Below are positions 15,339-23,765 of a DNA stretch of 31,601 bases, piece after piece. The notes beneath the pieces are model-generated. The model worked only from the letters and a program-made list of their open reading frames with translations, was not told the origin of the DNA and did no database searches. This DNA is from JBKEDC01 sp047971925 (GTDB lineage Bacteria > Bacteroidota > Bacteroidia > Bacteroidales > Prolixibacteraceae). Every line of letters begins with the position of its first letter. Positions within the stretch are counted from its first letter, which is position 1. A program made the position numbers and the translations under genes. Location: assembly GCA_047971925.1 (NCBI GenBank), contig JBKEAC010000104.1:1-31601 (forward strand), given 5' to 3'.

Positions 15339-16154
15339 TTAATATTGCTCCGTATCATTCGGAAAATCACTCGATTTAACATCAGCCACATAATGCGAAA
15401 CAGCACTCCTGATATCATCGCCCAAATTCATGTAACGACGTAAAAACTTTGGCGAAAACGCCTGCGTAATGCCAAGCATGTCGTGCACAACAAGCACCTG
15501 ACCATCAACACCACCACCAGCACCAATGCCAATCACAGGAATATTAATCATCGATGCCACCTTAGCAGCAAGAACCGCCGGAATCTTTTCTAACACAACC
15601 GCAAAACAACCCGCCGCCTCAAGCAACTTAGCATCATTAATCAGCTTCTCAGCCTCCACATCATCTTTAGCCCTTACCGCATAAGTGCCATATTTATTAA
15701 TCGATTGGGGCATTAAACCCAAGTGCCCCATCACCGGAATACCTGCCGAAATAATTCGTTTAACCGATTCGATAATCTCCTCGCCTCCTTCCAACTTAAC
15801 CGAGTCGCAAGCCGTTTCCTTCATGATACGAATCGCCGAATTCAACGCCATTTTGCTATCACCCTGATACGTTCCAAAGGGCAAATCAACAACAACCAGC
15901 GCACGATTAACAGCACGACGAACCGACGAGGCCATGAAAATCATATTATCAAGAGTAACTGGCAAGGTGGTTTCATTTCCCATCATCACATTCGAGGCAG
16001 AATCACCAACCAAAATAACATCAACACCAGCCTGATCAACCAATTTAGCCATGCTGTAATCATAACTTGTGAGCATTGAAATCTTCTCTCCTCGAAGCTT
16101 CATGGCTGATAACACATGCGTTGTTACTCGCTTTATTTCATTATGTACCGACAT
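15339..16154 (-). CDS. panB: 3-methyl-2-oxobutanoate hydroxymethyltransferase
   Basis: 271 aa (E. coli PanB 264). Adds a hydroxymethyl group from methylene-tetrahydrofolate to 2-oxoisovalerate to form ketopantoate, first step of pantothenate and CoA synthesis. TIM-barrel Mg2+ enzyme with expected residues: D51 in LVGDSAS, D90 in VVVDLPFGTYQ, K120 and E122 in VKLEGG, H144 in VMGHLGL and catalytic E189 in VVLEKIP. The C-terminal GIGAGGGVDGQVLV and HDMLGI blocks are also typical. No other pan genes are nearby. It is flanked at both ends by repeats: copy C after its stop, and the 42-bp array plus copy B upstream of its start. Confidence 0.96.
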   Translation of the reverse strand: MSVHNEIKRVTTHVLSAMKLRGEKISMLTSYDYSMAKLVDQAGVDVILVGDSASNVMMGNETTLPVTLDNMIFMASSVRRAVNRALVVVDLPFGTYQGDSKMALNSAIRIMKETACDSVKLEGGEEIIESVKRIISAGIPVMGHLGLMPQSINKYGTYAVRAKDDVEAEKLINDAKLLEAAGCFAVVLEKIPAVLAAKVASMINIPVIGIGAGGGVDGQVLVVHDMLGITQAFSPKFLRRYMNLGDDIRSAVSHYVADVKSSDFPNDTEQY

Positions 16155-16433
16155 ATTTTTTGTCTTCTTTTAAATTTTAACTTGCAAATTAAACCACTTT
16201 TATTTAATTTAAAAAAAATACACCTCATTCTTTGCACTCACTTTAACAGATTAATAATCATTTAAACTCTTTCTTGAAGCCTTGCCTCACCGATTATAAA
16301 CTAACAAAAACCATCTATGGCGGAAAACTGCTGTACTCCTCCTCTAAGAATTAGCATTCAGAACCCATCTCTTCAGGGAAATTAGCTGAAGCATTTCGCA
16401 CACTGCAGAAAGCTCAGCGCGCTACTTACATCA

Positions 16434-16875
16434 CTTTCCGAACTGCGGAGGAACGTCATTGCACTAGTGCAATGGCATTTCTCCCGCGGGAAAAACGTCA
16501 GCGTGCTTGTGCAATGGCGTTTCTCACGCGGGAAAAACGTCGCTGCACAAGAACATATGCGTTTCCGACACCTAGAAAACGTCATTGCACAAGAACATAT
16601 GCGTTTCCGACACCTAGAAAACGTCATTGCACAAGAACATATGCGTTCCTAACTACTTAGGAATGCAATTGCACGACTCCTTTGGCGTTTCCGACATCTA
16701 GAAAACGCATCTGCACGACTGCAATGGCGTTTCTGACACCTAGAAAACGCATCTGCACGACTGCAATGGCGTTTCCGACACCTAAAAAACGCATCTGCAC
16801 GACTGCAATGGCGTTTCCGACACCTAGAAAACGCATCTGCACGACTGCAATGGCGTTCCTCCGCAGTTCGGAAAG
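16434..16875. repeat. Array of nine 42-bp units bounded by 22-bp perfect inverted repeats
   Basis: Unit starts fall exactly 42 bp apart at 16475, 16517, 16559, 16601, 16643, 16685, 16727, 16769 and 16811, ending at 16852. The ends are perfect 22-bp inverted repeats, 16434-16455 and 16854-16875 (left begins CTTTCCGAACTGCGGAGG). Each unit has a hairpin core GCGTTT-(10-12 nt)-AAACG(C) and an ~18-nt linker with a second dyad around TGCAC/GTGCA. Four right-hand linkers carry CATCTGCACGACTGCAATG; three left-hand ones carry CACAAGAACATAT and look like the inverse of the right ones. Linker 0 contains the perfect palindrome CATTGCACTAGTGCAATG (16458-16475). Function unknown. Confidence 0.9.
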
Positions 16876-17113
16876 CATGAAATGTGCTGTTTCAAACGAC
16901 TAAAAAACTGTTTTTCAAGCATGTTTTGAAACGCGCCCCCATTACGTCTCTACGGAACGCCCTTTTTCGGGCGTGTTAGGGCTGCCATTCGGAATTGTGC
17001 GACCATGCGGAAAAATTCAATCGAACATTTGCGATACATATATATTACATGCATTTCAGGGTGTCGCACCTATCGGCGCTTAGGGTTGGGGTGCTTTGCT
17101 TTCTTAGTGCGAT

Positions 17114-17321
17114 GCACTATGCTGCTATCTTAAAGTCCTTCGGACTAGCTACCATGCTAAGGTTTGCAAATGTTTCGAGCCACTTACCGTTAGGTGCGTG
17201 AGGGATTGGCGCGGAAATCCTTTTAAGTGGGCTCTGCCTTTTGCCCACTTAAAAGATTGAAGCAGAAAGCCCGACGGCAGGGCGAGGGAATGCGGTGGGG
17301 AGGAATGCCGGCACGCCCAAA
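17114..17321 (+). repeat. Structured dispersed repeat, copy B (three-way-junction fold)
   Basis: Same strand and same order of landmarks as copy A: GCACTATG (17114-17121), the identical 19-nt block (17162-17180), then the core. Stems: P1 GCGTG 17196-17200 with CACGC 17312-17316; P2 TTTTAAGTGGGC 17221-17232 with GCCCACTTAAAA 17243-17254; P3 CGGCA 17275-17279 with TGCCG 17306-17310. From P2 to the 3' end it is nearly identical to copy A except in the P2 loop, while the part before P2 is closer to copy C (CGTTAG, GCGTGAGGGATTG). The insert between GCACTATG and the 19-nt block is 18 bp longer than in A. Confidence 0.85.
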
Positions 17322-17420
17322 AATACGAATAGAAGAGCCTAAAAAAGGTTCATTCCTAAGATTATCGTTAAACCTTAGTGTTAAAATACTAAAATTAAAC
17401 GCCACGCTTTAAGCTTTTCC

Positions 17421-17434
17421 ATACAAATTTGTAT
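17421..17434. promoter_or_regulatory. Perfect 14-bp palindrome upstream of the leader frame
   Basis: ATACAAATTTGTAT is fully palindromic and lies 22 bp before the ATG of the 22-codon leader. It could be an operator or part of a promoter; no regulator can be named. Confidence 0.35.
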
Positions 17435-17455
17435 TTTTACTTTTCTATTAAAAAA

Positions 17456-17524
17456 ATGAGAATAGCAGCCCAAGGAATTGCTTTAACAACCCTGGCTGCA
17501 TTTGAAAAAAATAGCCAGGTATGA
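17456..17524 (+). CDS. Possible 22-aa leader peptide overlapping the next frame
   Basis: ATG at 17456 opens a 22-codon frame (MRIAAQGIALTTLAAFEKNS then Q-V) that stops with TGA at 17522-17524, overlapping an ATG at 17521 as ATGA. Two alternative hairpins lie within it: GCAGCC 17465-17470 with GGCTGC 17494-17499, and CCTGGCT 17491-17497 with AGCCAGG 17513-17519. They share bases and cannot form together. This layout resembles a translated leader controlling the downstream lipoprotein gene, but such a short frame can be chance. Confidence 0.3.
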   Translation: MRIAAQGIALTTLAAFEKNSQV

Positions 17525-17547
17525 TTCAGATTTATTTTTTCAAACAT

Positions 17548-19518
17548 ATGAGAATTAAAGTTTTAATTCTACTTCTTGCCTTCGTTGCAATGAACTTTTC
17601 TTGTCAAAATGATAGCGTTGAGAAAGACAAAGAGTCGCAAACAGGTTCTATAATTGACAATAATCCCGACCAAGACGGGATAACTGAAATTGATAGTATT
17701 GTGGAAGCAACGCCTAATGCAGAGCTTGTTGATGCGTTTGATATTGAACGCGTTACAAAAAAAAATAGTGAGGAGGGTGGAACGAGCGGAACGATTATTC
17801 CGATGAAAATTGTTGCACATGTTGCGCCTCCTGAAGTGAACAATGTAACGGTGCAAGCCACTTGTGTGAGTTATAATCAGGCAAGCCAAGTTGCCTATGT
17901 TTCTTATAATACTCAAAATTTAGATGAGTCGAACGCTATTTACAAAGGGGCGATTCAAGCAATCGACCTTTCAAATCCGAAAGAACCTCGCCTTTTAACT
18001 AGCGTTAAAACAATTGGCTATGAGTTTAGTGCGTTGTCGGTTGATGCTACTAATGGTTTTCTTTTTGCGGTGGGTGCCGCCGATGTTGATTTAATCAAAA
18101 TAAACGGTGTTGCTTTGAGTCATTCGGCTATCATGGTGAGATATCGCCTTGATAGTGATGGTTCAATTGTTAATGAGACACCTACTTGCATTCCGCTCAC
18201 TAGCTACGTGGCGAAAGATGTGAAGGTGAATAATGGTAAGGTTTTTGTTGTTTCGGGCGATGCGGGTGCCGCCTTTGTCTATGAGGCAAGTTCGCTAGAC
18301 CGATTGGGCTATTATTCGCTTAAAGATTTGCGTTCGTTTGCCATTTCGGAAGGTGAGGCATATGTGCTTTCGGGCGATAATGCAGATGCGCAAGGATATA
18401 TTCACCATTTCAATCAGGGTACTTTCGATGAAATTGTTTCGGGAGTAAAAATGGATAATGGTAACTTTGCTGGTGCGCAGCGCATCATGGATTCATATCG
18501 GAACTATTTGCTTGTTCCTCAAGGGGAATATGGCTTGAGTGTTTATCGGAAAACTGGAGGATCGTCGGTAAATGATATTCCGATTTACGAGCTATCGGAG
18601 GCGGGAAAAATTGTGGCGATGAACACGGTGCGTTATGTTTCTTACAAAGATCACGACTATTTACTTCTTGCAGAAGGCGAGGCGGGATTGTGCGTTCGGG
18701 CAATTACGGATAATGATATTACCAAGGCGACAAGCGATAGAGGTAGGGTTGATTTAAATGGTTCTGCCAATTATGCTTATGTGGGGGAAAATGAAGTTGA
18801 TGGTGATTTTATTTTTGTGGCATCAGGAAGCGATGGTGTAAATATTTTGCAGCTTTTCAATGATGAGAATCTTGTGGAATCAACTTATTGTTCCGATAAT
18901 TTTCCGAATGCTCCATTTGAAGACTATGACAGTTGGGATGGCGATAAGAATGTCATTCAAAATGGTTCGTCGAGCGATGTTTATTATTTCTATTCGGCTA
19001 GTGAAAACATGAATTTCGATAAAAACATTGCGGTTACTTTAATTTGGAGTGGCAATTTTTGCCTGAGTACTACTGTTCAAAACAATGGTACACTCCTTGT
19101 TTGCGGAGGAACACTCTATTGCAATTGGGTGAATTTAAATAGTGGACAAGTAATTGTTGATGGTAATGTGGAGGGCTATAATGGCATCAACTTCAATTCG
19201 GGTGCATCGATGAGCATTGAGGGCAATGGTCGCAACATGAGTGTTAAAGAGAGCTTGACACTGAACAGTGGTAGTAATCTTTATGTTGAAGGAAACGACA
19301 TGATTCTTTCTGTAAACACATTAAACGTTCAGGGCGGTAAAATAATTGTTAATGGAAATAACTGTACCATTGATGTTTCAGGGGCATTTAATAGTAATGG
19401 TGGTGAAATTATTTTCAATGGCACGGGCAACACAATCAATGCGCAATCGGAAGGAAATGGCAATACAAAAATCACCGGCGATTGGAGTACGACAAGCTTG
19501 AAAAAGCCATATAAATAA
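17548..19518 (+). CDS. Surface or periplasmic lipoprotein with LVIVD/beta-propeller-like and beta-repeat regions
   Basis: 656 aa from the ATG at 17548. I prefer this start to the in-frame ATG at 17521 because it places MRIKVLILLLAFVAMNFSC as a clean lipoprotein signal, with C19 as likely lipid site (the residues before it, NFS, are unusual). About 80-440 has repeated blade-like stretches such as YVLSGD, FVVSGDAGA, LLLAEGEAGL and IFVASGSDGVNILQL, like LVIVD-repeat propellers. About 490-640 consists of short beta repeats rich in N, G, S (NSGSNLYVEGN, NSNGGEIIFNG), suggesting a beta-helix-like tail. Substrate or partner unknown. An MscS-family gene follows 110 bp downstream. Confidence 0.75.
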   Translation: MRIKVLILLLAFVAMNFSCQNDSVEKDKESQTGSIIDNNPDQDGITEIDSIVEATPNAELVDAFDIERVTKKNSEEGGTSGTIIPMKIVAHVAPPEVNNVTVQATCVSYNQASQVAYVSYNTQNLDESNAIYKGAIQAIDLSNPKEPRLLTSVKTIGYEFSALSVDATNGFLFAVGAADVDLIKINGVALSHSAIMVRYRLDSDGSIVNETPTCIPLTSYVAKDVKVNNGKVFVVSGDAGAAFVYEASSLDRLGYYSLKDLRSFAISEGEAYVLSGDNADAQGYIHHFNQGTFDEIVSGVKMDNGNFAGAQRIMDSYRNYLLVPQGEYGLSVYRKTGGSSVNDIPIYELSEAGKIVAMNTVRYVSYKDHDYLLLAEGEAGLCVRAITDNDITKATSDRGRVDLNGSANYAYVGENEVDGDFIFVASGSDGVNILQLFNDENLVESTYCSDNFPNAPFEDYDSWDGDKNVIQNGSSSDVYYFYSASENMNFDKNIAVTLIWSGNFCLSTTVQNNGTLLVCGGTLYCNWVNLNSGQVIVDGNVEGYNGINFNSGASMSIEGNGRNMSVKESLTLNSGSNLYVEGNDMILSVNTLNVQGGKIIVNGNNCTIDVSGAFNSNGGEIIFNGTGNTINAQSEGNGNTKITGDWSTTSLKKPYK

Positions 19519-19628
19519 TTGTCCATTAAAACTAGAAGAAAGCCTTGCGTTAAGATAGTCCGAGAAAAGGGATTCTGCAAGTAATAAAAGAAAAGAATTT
19601 TGCAAAAACCAATGAATATTTCAACCCT

Positions 19629-22076
19629 ATGAATTTAATTTTTCGAGCTGCACTCATTCAGCTATTTATTCTTTCGAGCACGCTATGTTCTTTGGCACAA
19701 GATGCAAAAACCGATTCTCTAGCCAATGAGCCCTATCCAATTAATCAGATTAGTTTGGAAACAGAAAACACGCAACGTTTTTTGCGCAAAACCTATGCTG
19801 AATTAAGTTCAACATCGAGTACTAACATGCTCGATTCGATTGAGCGAGTAAAGATTGGGAAGATTGAAAAAATAAATACCTATCTGTCGGGAGAAAAACT
19901 TGACAAATTAACTCCTCAACAGATGGAAGGGCTTGAAAGTACTTTGCACAAAGAATATGACGAGATGAACAAGATGCGCCAAAGTATTGGCGATAAAGAG
20001 TTGCTCATTGATTCGAACTTAAAGCAAGCAAGGTTGCAAAAATCGCGCTGGGAAAAAACTTTGAAAGCGAGCTATTCAAACGAGCTTCCTGCACAATTGG
20101 CAGTTCGAATCAAGAACAACACCCACAAACTCGATAGTGCCATTGTTTTGCTTTCTACTCAAAATAGCAAGCTGCTGAATCAGCAAGACGAAATAACGAA
20201 TGCCATGCTTTCGTTAGAAGACTTGCGAGACAAAGCACAAAAGAAACTCGACACCTATCGACGTCAGATTTACAATAGTAATAGTCTGCCGATTTGGAAA
20301 ATCAACTCATTGAGCACCGATTCAACATCGATAAAAGAAAATATTAAAAGTTCGTTGCTTACCAAAAAATATTCGCTGTATTCTTATCGTGATACATATA
20401 GTAATCTGTTCAGCTTTTGGATTATCTGCTTTGCGGTATTCACAGCACTCATCTTGCGCATTAAGCACAATTTGAAGAAACGAGCGAAAGAGGAGAAGAC
20501 ATCGGAAGGCAATTTAGCTCCCTATCCGATTATCACCGCTCTATTTCTTTGCACCCTGCTCACCATCATGCAGTATCCACGAGTACCAGCAATGATCAGC
20601 TACATACTGCAATTAATTCTGTTCATTCCGGCTCTCACCTTGTTTCCGGCACTATGGACACGGCTTCCCTATCGTTATTTTTCACTTTCAGTAGGCACGG
20701 TTTTTATTGTCATCATTACGGGCATATTTAGCGATTTGCTAATCATCAATCGCTTACTGATGTTTTTCAATAGTGTGCTGCTCATTAGCATGTATTTCAC
20801 ACTCCTCGGATGGATTAAGCATCACAATAGATCGGAGCGAAACATTCCAATCAATTTTGCTATGCTTATCGTGGGTATTGTGTCGATTATCTTGTCGTTC
20901 CTTTGTAATATTATTGGAAACACCTATTTAATGTCGGTATTCTTCAGCGGTTCAATTACAGCCGTGTTTGGTGGAGTTCTTTTGTACACTGTTCGTCACA
21001 TTATTACAAACACCATTCTTTTAATTGTTGAAGATAAAATTTTAGGTAAATTGCATATCTTCGATGAACATGGTGGATTAATCATTAAGACATGTAATAA
21101 AATTACACGTTTCATCACCGTTTCTTTTTGGTTGATTTTAGTAGCCAAAAGCTTTGTTGTTTTCGACCCAATCTATGATTGGATTGCCATGGCGTTAAGC
21201 AAGCCTTGGAGCATTGGTTCAATGAATATTTCTTTGGGAAACATTGTGGCATTTGCTTTCACTTTTTGGCTCACGCTCTACATTTCAAAATTTATACGTT
21301 TCATTCTCGAAGGTGAAATTTTCACACGCACTCACACTTCAAAAGGTGTTGCTGGTGCAATCCTCATGCTTGTTCAGTTGAGCTTTGTTGCTATTGCTGT
21401 TATTTTTGCCATGGGAGCTGCCGATATTGATTTGAGTAACATTACAATCATTTTTGGAGCTCTTGGTGTGGGTATTGGTTTTGGTTTGCAAACCATTTTC
21501 AACAATCTGGCGTCGGGAATTATCTTGGCTTTTGAACGCCCCGTTAAGGCTGGCGATATGATTCAGATTCACAGCCTAAACCTGTGGGGTGAGGTTAAAG
21601 AAATCGGAATTAGAGCAAGTACAATCACCACTTTTGAAGGTGCCGATGTGATTGTGCCTAACGGTAATTTACTTGCCAATGAAATGATTAACTGGACACA
21701 CTCTAACCATCGCCGCCGTCAAGAAATCATTATCGGTGTGGCTTATGGAACCGATCTTGATAAAGCGAAAAATATTCTACTCGATGTGCTCGAAAATCAG
21801 GTGGGCATTATTAAAAATCCGAAGCCCGATGTGTTTTTTATTAATTTTGGTGAAAGCTCGCTAGATTTTAGTGTGCGTTTTTGGACACATTTTAATGATG
21901 GTATGCCTGTGAAAAGTGCCGTTGGAATAGCAATTGACAATGCGTTTAAGTCTGCTGGTATTGAAATTCCATTCCCTCAACGCGACTTGCACATCATTCA
22001 AAAAGGGGAAGATAGCATTAAAGTGAACCAAGCCTCGAACAAGCCCATCATGCCAAAGATTTTAGATAACATTTAA
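19629..22076 (+). CDS. Large MscS-family mechanosensitive channel with periplasmic coiled coil
   Basis: 815 aa. Residues 1-23 are a signal peptide (ending CSLAQ). About 45-250 is a charged, helical, probably coiled-coil periplasmic part. About 258-560 contains some eight to nine membrane helices. The MscS core follows: pore helix region GALGVGIGFGLQTIFNNLASGI (610-631), beta domain FERPVKAGDMIQI to VIVPNGNLLANEMINW (636-689), then the alpha/beta domain (700-790). This is the MscK/KefA-like layout, smaller than E. coli MscK (1120 aa). It should open under membrane tension to release solutes. An upstream ATG at 19612 is in another frame and stops at once. Followed by trmN after 24 bp. Confidence 0.9.
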   Translation: MNLIFRAALIQLFILSSTLCSLAQDAKTDSLANEPYPINQISLETENTQRFLRKTYAELSSTSSTNMLDSIERVKIGKIEKINTYLSGEKLDKLTPQQMEGLESTLHKEYDEMNKMRQSIGDKELLIDSNLKQARLQKSRWEKTLKASYSNELPAQLAVRIKNNTHKLDSAIVLLSTQNSKLLNQQDEITNAMLSLEDLRDKAQKKLDTYRRQIYNSNSLPIWKINSLSTDSTSIKENIKSSLLTKKYSLYSYRDTYSNLFSFWIICFAVFTALILRIKHNLKKRAKEEKTSEGNLAPYPIITALFLCTLLTIMQYPRVPAMISYILQLILFIPALTLFPALWTRLPYRYFSLSVGTVFIVIITGIFSDLLIINRLLMFFNSVLLISMYFTLLGWIKHHNRSERNIPINFAMLIVGIVSIILSFLCNIIGNTYLMSVFFSGSITAVFGGVLLYTVRHIITNTILLIVEDKILGKLHIFDEHGGLIIKTCNKITRFITVSFWLILVAKSFVVFDPIYDWIAMALSKPWSIGSMNISLGNIVAFAFTFWLTLYISKFIRFILEGEIFTRTHTSKGVAGAILMLVQLSFVAIAVIFAMGAADIDLSNITIIFGALGVGIGFGLQTIFNNLASGIILAFERPVKAGDMIQIHSLNLWGEVKEIGIRASTITTFEGADVIVPNGNLLANEMINWTHSNHRRRQEIIIGVAYGTDLDKAKNILLDVLENQVGIIKNPKPDVFFINFGESSLDFSVRFWTHFNDGMPVKSAVGIAIDNAFKSAGIEIPFPQRDLHIIQKGEDSIKVNQASNKPIMPKILDNI

Positions 22077-22100
22077 AAATCTACAAGTAGTTCACTAAGC

Positions 22101-22811
22101 ATGAGTAGGCCTTTTCAGTTCAAACAGTTCTGCATATGGCAAGAGAAAAGCGCCATGAAAGTTGGTTTCGATGGTGTGCTTCTTGGCGCGTGGTGTGATG
22201 TGGAAAATGATGCGCATTGTCTCGACATTGGCACTGGAACAGGTGTAATTGCTTTAATGGTTGCACAACGTAATGCGCTTGCTCAAATTAAAGCAATTGA
22301 AATAGATCGACTGGCATTTGAGGAGGCTTCGTTCAACATTTCGCAGTCCATCTTTGCTCAACGACTTCTTGCCATCAACGACGACTTCTTGCAGTGGACT
22401 AGTCATGCGAGATTTAATCACTTGATAAGCAATCCGCCGTTTTACACCGAAAACATGGCTGCCGCAACTCAAAGTAGAAGCATGGCCCGACTAGCAAGCT
22501 ATTTTCCACTTGAGACTTGGATACCAAAAGCTAAGAGCTTGCTTGCAGAGCATGGAAAGATTAGTTTTATTTACCCTAGCAAGGAAATTAAATTGCTTGA
22601 ACAAGTTGCGCGTGAAAATCAGCTCTATATGCATCGCATTTGTCATGTCAAGCCCTCACCTAGCAAACCATCGCATCGCCTTCTTGTGGAGCTACGAGCC
22701 GAGAAGCCTAGTGAAATCCAACGTAGTGAAATTTGCCTCCGCCCAAATGGAAGCAATGATTATCACGAAGATTACATTTCCCTCTGTAAAGATTTTTATT
22801 TGAAGATGTGA
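22101..22811 (+). CDS. trmN: tRNA1(Val) (adenine37-N6)-methyltransferase (TrmN6/YfiC)
   Basis: 236 aa, Rossmann-fold SAM-dependent methyltransferase. The SAM motif is LDIGTGTGVIALM (41-53) and the amino-methylating motif is NPPFY (111-115). The N-terminal FQFKQFCIWQEKSAMKVGFDGVLLGAW is characteristic of the YfiC/TrmN6 group, which makes m6A37 in tRNA1-Val. The stop is TGA, showing that UGA is read as stop in this genome. It is 24 bp after the MscS gene and probably co-transcribed. It is convergent with the split Kef gene, with only 39 bp between stops and no strong terminator visible. Confidence 0.92.
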   Translation: MSRPFQFKQFCIWQEKSAMKVGFDGVLLGAWCDVENDAHCLDIGTGTGVIALMVAQRNALAQIKAIEIDRLAFEEASFNISQSIFAQRLLAINDDFLQWTSHARFNHLISNPPFYTENMAAATQSRSMARLASYFPLETWIPKAKSLLAEHGKISFIYPSKEIKLLEQVARENQLYMHRICHVKPSPSKPSHRLLVELRAEKPSEIQRSEICLRPNGSNDYHEDYISLCKDFYLKM

Positions 22812-22850
22812 GTGATTTTAAAACTGTCAACGCAATTTCAAAAACTTCAC

Positions 22851-23762
22851 TTAATCAGCAAGGTCCTCTTCACTATCGAATAAATCGGCTGAATCGGCAA
22901 TCTTTTCCGAACTACCCATCAGATAGACTAAATCATCGCATTGAAAAGTGAAATCGGCCGAAGGGTGCTCAACTAAATGGTCTTTCCTCAGGATAGCGAT
23001 TAGAGTAACCCCATGATTCTTGCGCAAATGCAATTCAGCTAAACTTTGACCAACAACTTTGGCTTTGGTTTTTACTTTAATAGCAATGATGTTAAGGTTT
23101 GGAAGTTCATTAAATAACTTTGTTGATTCTTCGCTCAAATTGTCTTTGATCATCATACCATAGTGGTCGCCTTTTATTTTGGTGAGCAATTTATTAATTT
23201 CTCGCTGAGGGACTAATCGCTTCTTCAACACTTGTTCAAATAGCGCAATTGCTGTTTCAAACTCTTCTGGAATCACTTCGTTTGCCCCCAATTTATAAAG
23301 CTCTTCTATATCAAACACACTGCGCGTGCGAACAATCACTTCAGCGTGATGATTTAAGTGACGTATTGCTTCAATAATACGCATGGCAGCAATTCTATTT
23401 CCAACCGACACCACCACAACATCGGCAGTTGCGACATGTGCTTTTTCTAAAACAGGCTCATTCACGGCATCGCCATAAACAACAAGCTCACCACGCTTCT
23501 GTAAGTCATCGGCAATGATAGGATCCATCACAATCGACACGTAAGGCATATTCACATAGTGCGCCATTGCACCAATTGCACGCGCTCTCGCATCTTTACC
23601 GATTAAGACCAAATGCTTATCTAAATCGGGCACATGAGCCTCAGGTAGCGGAAATAATCCTTTCACCAACCATGTTGGCAAAGGAAGCTTTAGCAACACC
23701 GATGCCACACGATGAGAAGCCATCATGAATAATGGAGTGACCGACATGCTAATGATTGCCAC
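22851..23762 (-). CDS. Kef-type antiporter, C-terminal RCK part (downstream of in-frame stop)
   Basis: 303 aa if started at GTG 23762-23760, which is one codon past the UGA that ends the upstream part in the same frame. It begins with AIISMSVTPLFMMAS, the rest of a last membrane helix, then a linker LPLPTWLVKGLFPLPEAHVPDLD. About 49-165 is an RCK_N (TrkA-N) domain whose nucleotide motif is degenerate (VLIGKDARARAIG), with VVYGDAV and VVVSVGN strands; about 213-295 is RCK_C. This is the regulatory half of a CPA2/Kef-type K+/H+ antiporter. Separate translation by GTG re-initiation is possible, but a domain starting inside a membrane helix points to a broken gene. Confidence 0.8.
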   Translation of the reverse strand: MAIISMSVTPLFMMASHRVASVLLKLPLPTWLVKGLFPLPEAHVPDLDKHLVLIGKDARARAIGAMAHYVNMPYVSIVMDPIIADDLQKRGELVVYGDAVNEPVLEKAHVATADVVVVSVGNRIAAMRIIEAIRHLNHHAEVIVRTRSVFDIEELYKLGANEVIPEEFETAIALFEQVLKKRLVPQREINKLLTKIKGDHYGMMIKDNLSEESTKLFNELPNLNIIAIKVKTKAKVVGQSLAELHLRKNHGVTLIAILRKDHLVEHPSADFTFQCDDLVYLMGSSEKIADSADLFDSEEDLAD

Positions 23763-23765
23763 AGC

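Larger units (their letters stand above)
16155..17520. other. 1.37-kb repeat island without ordinary genes
   Basis: Between the panB start and the lipoprotein gene there is no credible long CDS. Contents: the panB upstream region (16155-16300, A+T-rich, near-match -7 box on minus at 16185-16192), unassigned DNA to 16433, the 42-bp repeat element (16434-16875), a hairpin region including ACGCCC-TTTTTC-GGGCGT at 16957-16974 and AGTCC-TTC-GGACT at 17134-17146, repeat copy B (17114-17321), and a 22-codon leader frame (17456-17524). The open frames across the array exist only because 42 is a multiple of three. Confidence 0.75.

Noticed and set aside
16475..16852. CRISPR array
   Set aside because: The intervals between the GCGTTT...AAACG cores are themselves repeated rather than unique, and no cas genes are nearby.
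16434..16875. Integron attC sites
   Set aside because: The GTTT/AAAC dyads recall attC arms, but the units are too short, contain no cassettes and there is no integrase in the window.
16382..16903. Proteins made of 14-residue repeats (open frames on both strands)
   Set aside because: 42 bp is 14 codons, so several frames on both strands stay open at once; none has a family match or consistent codon use.
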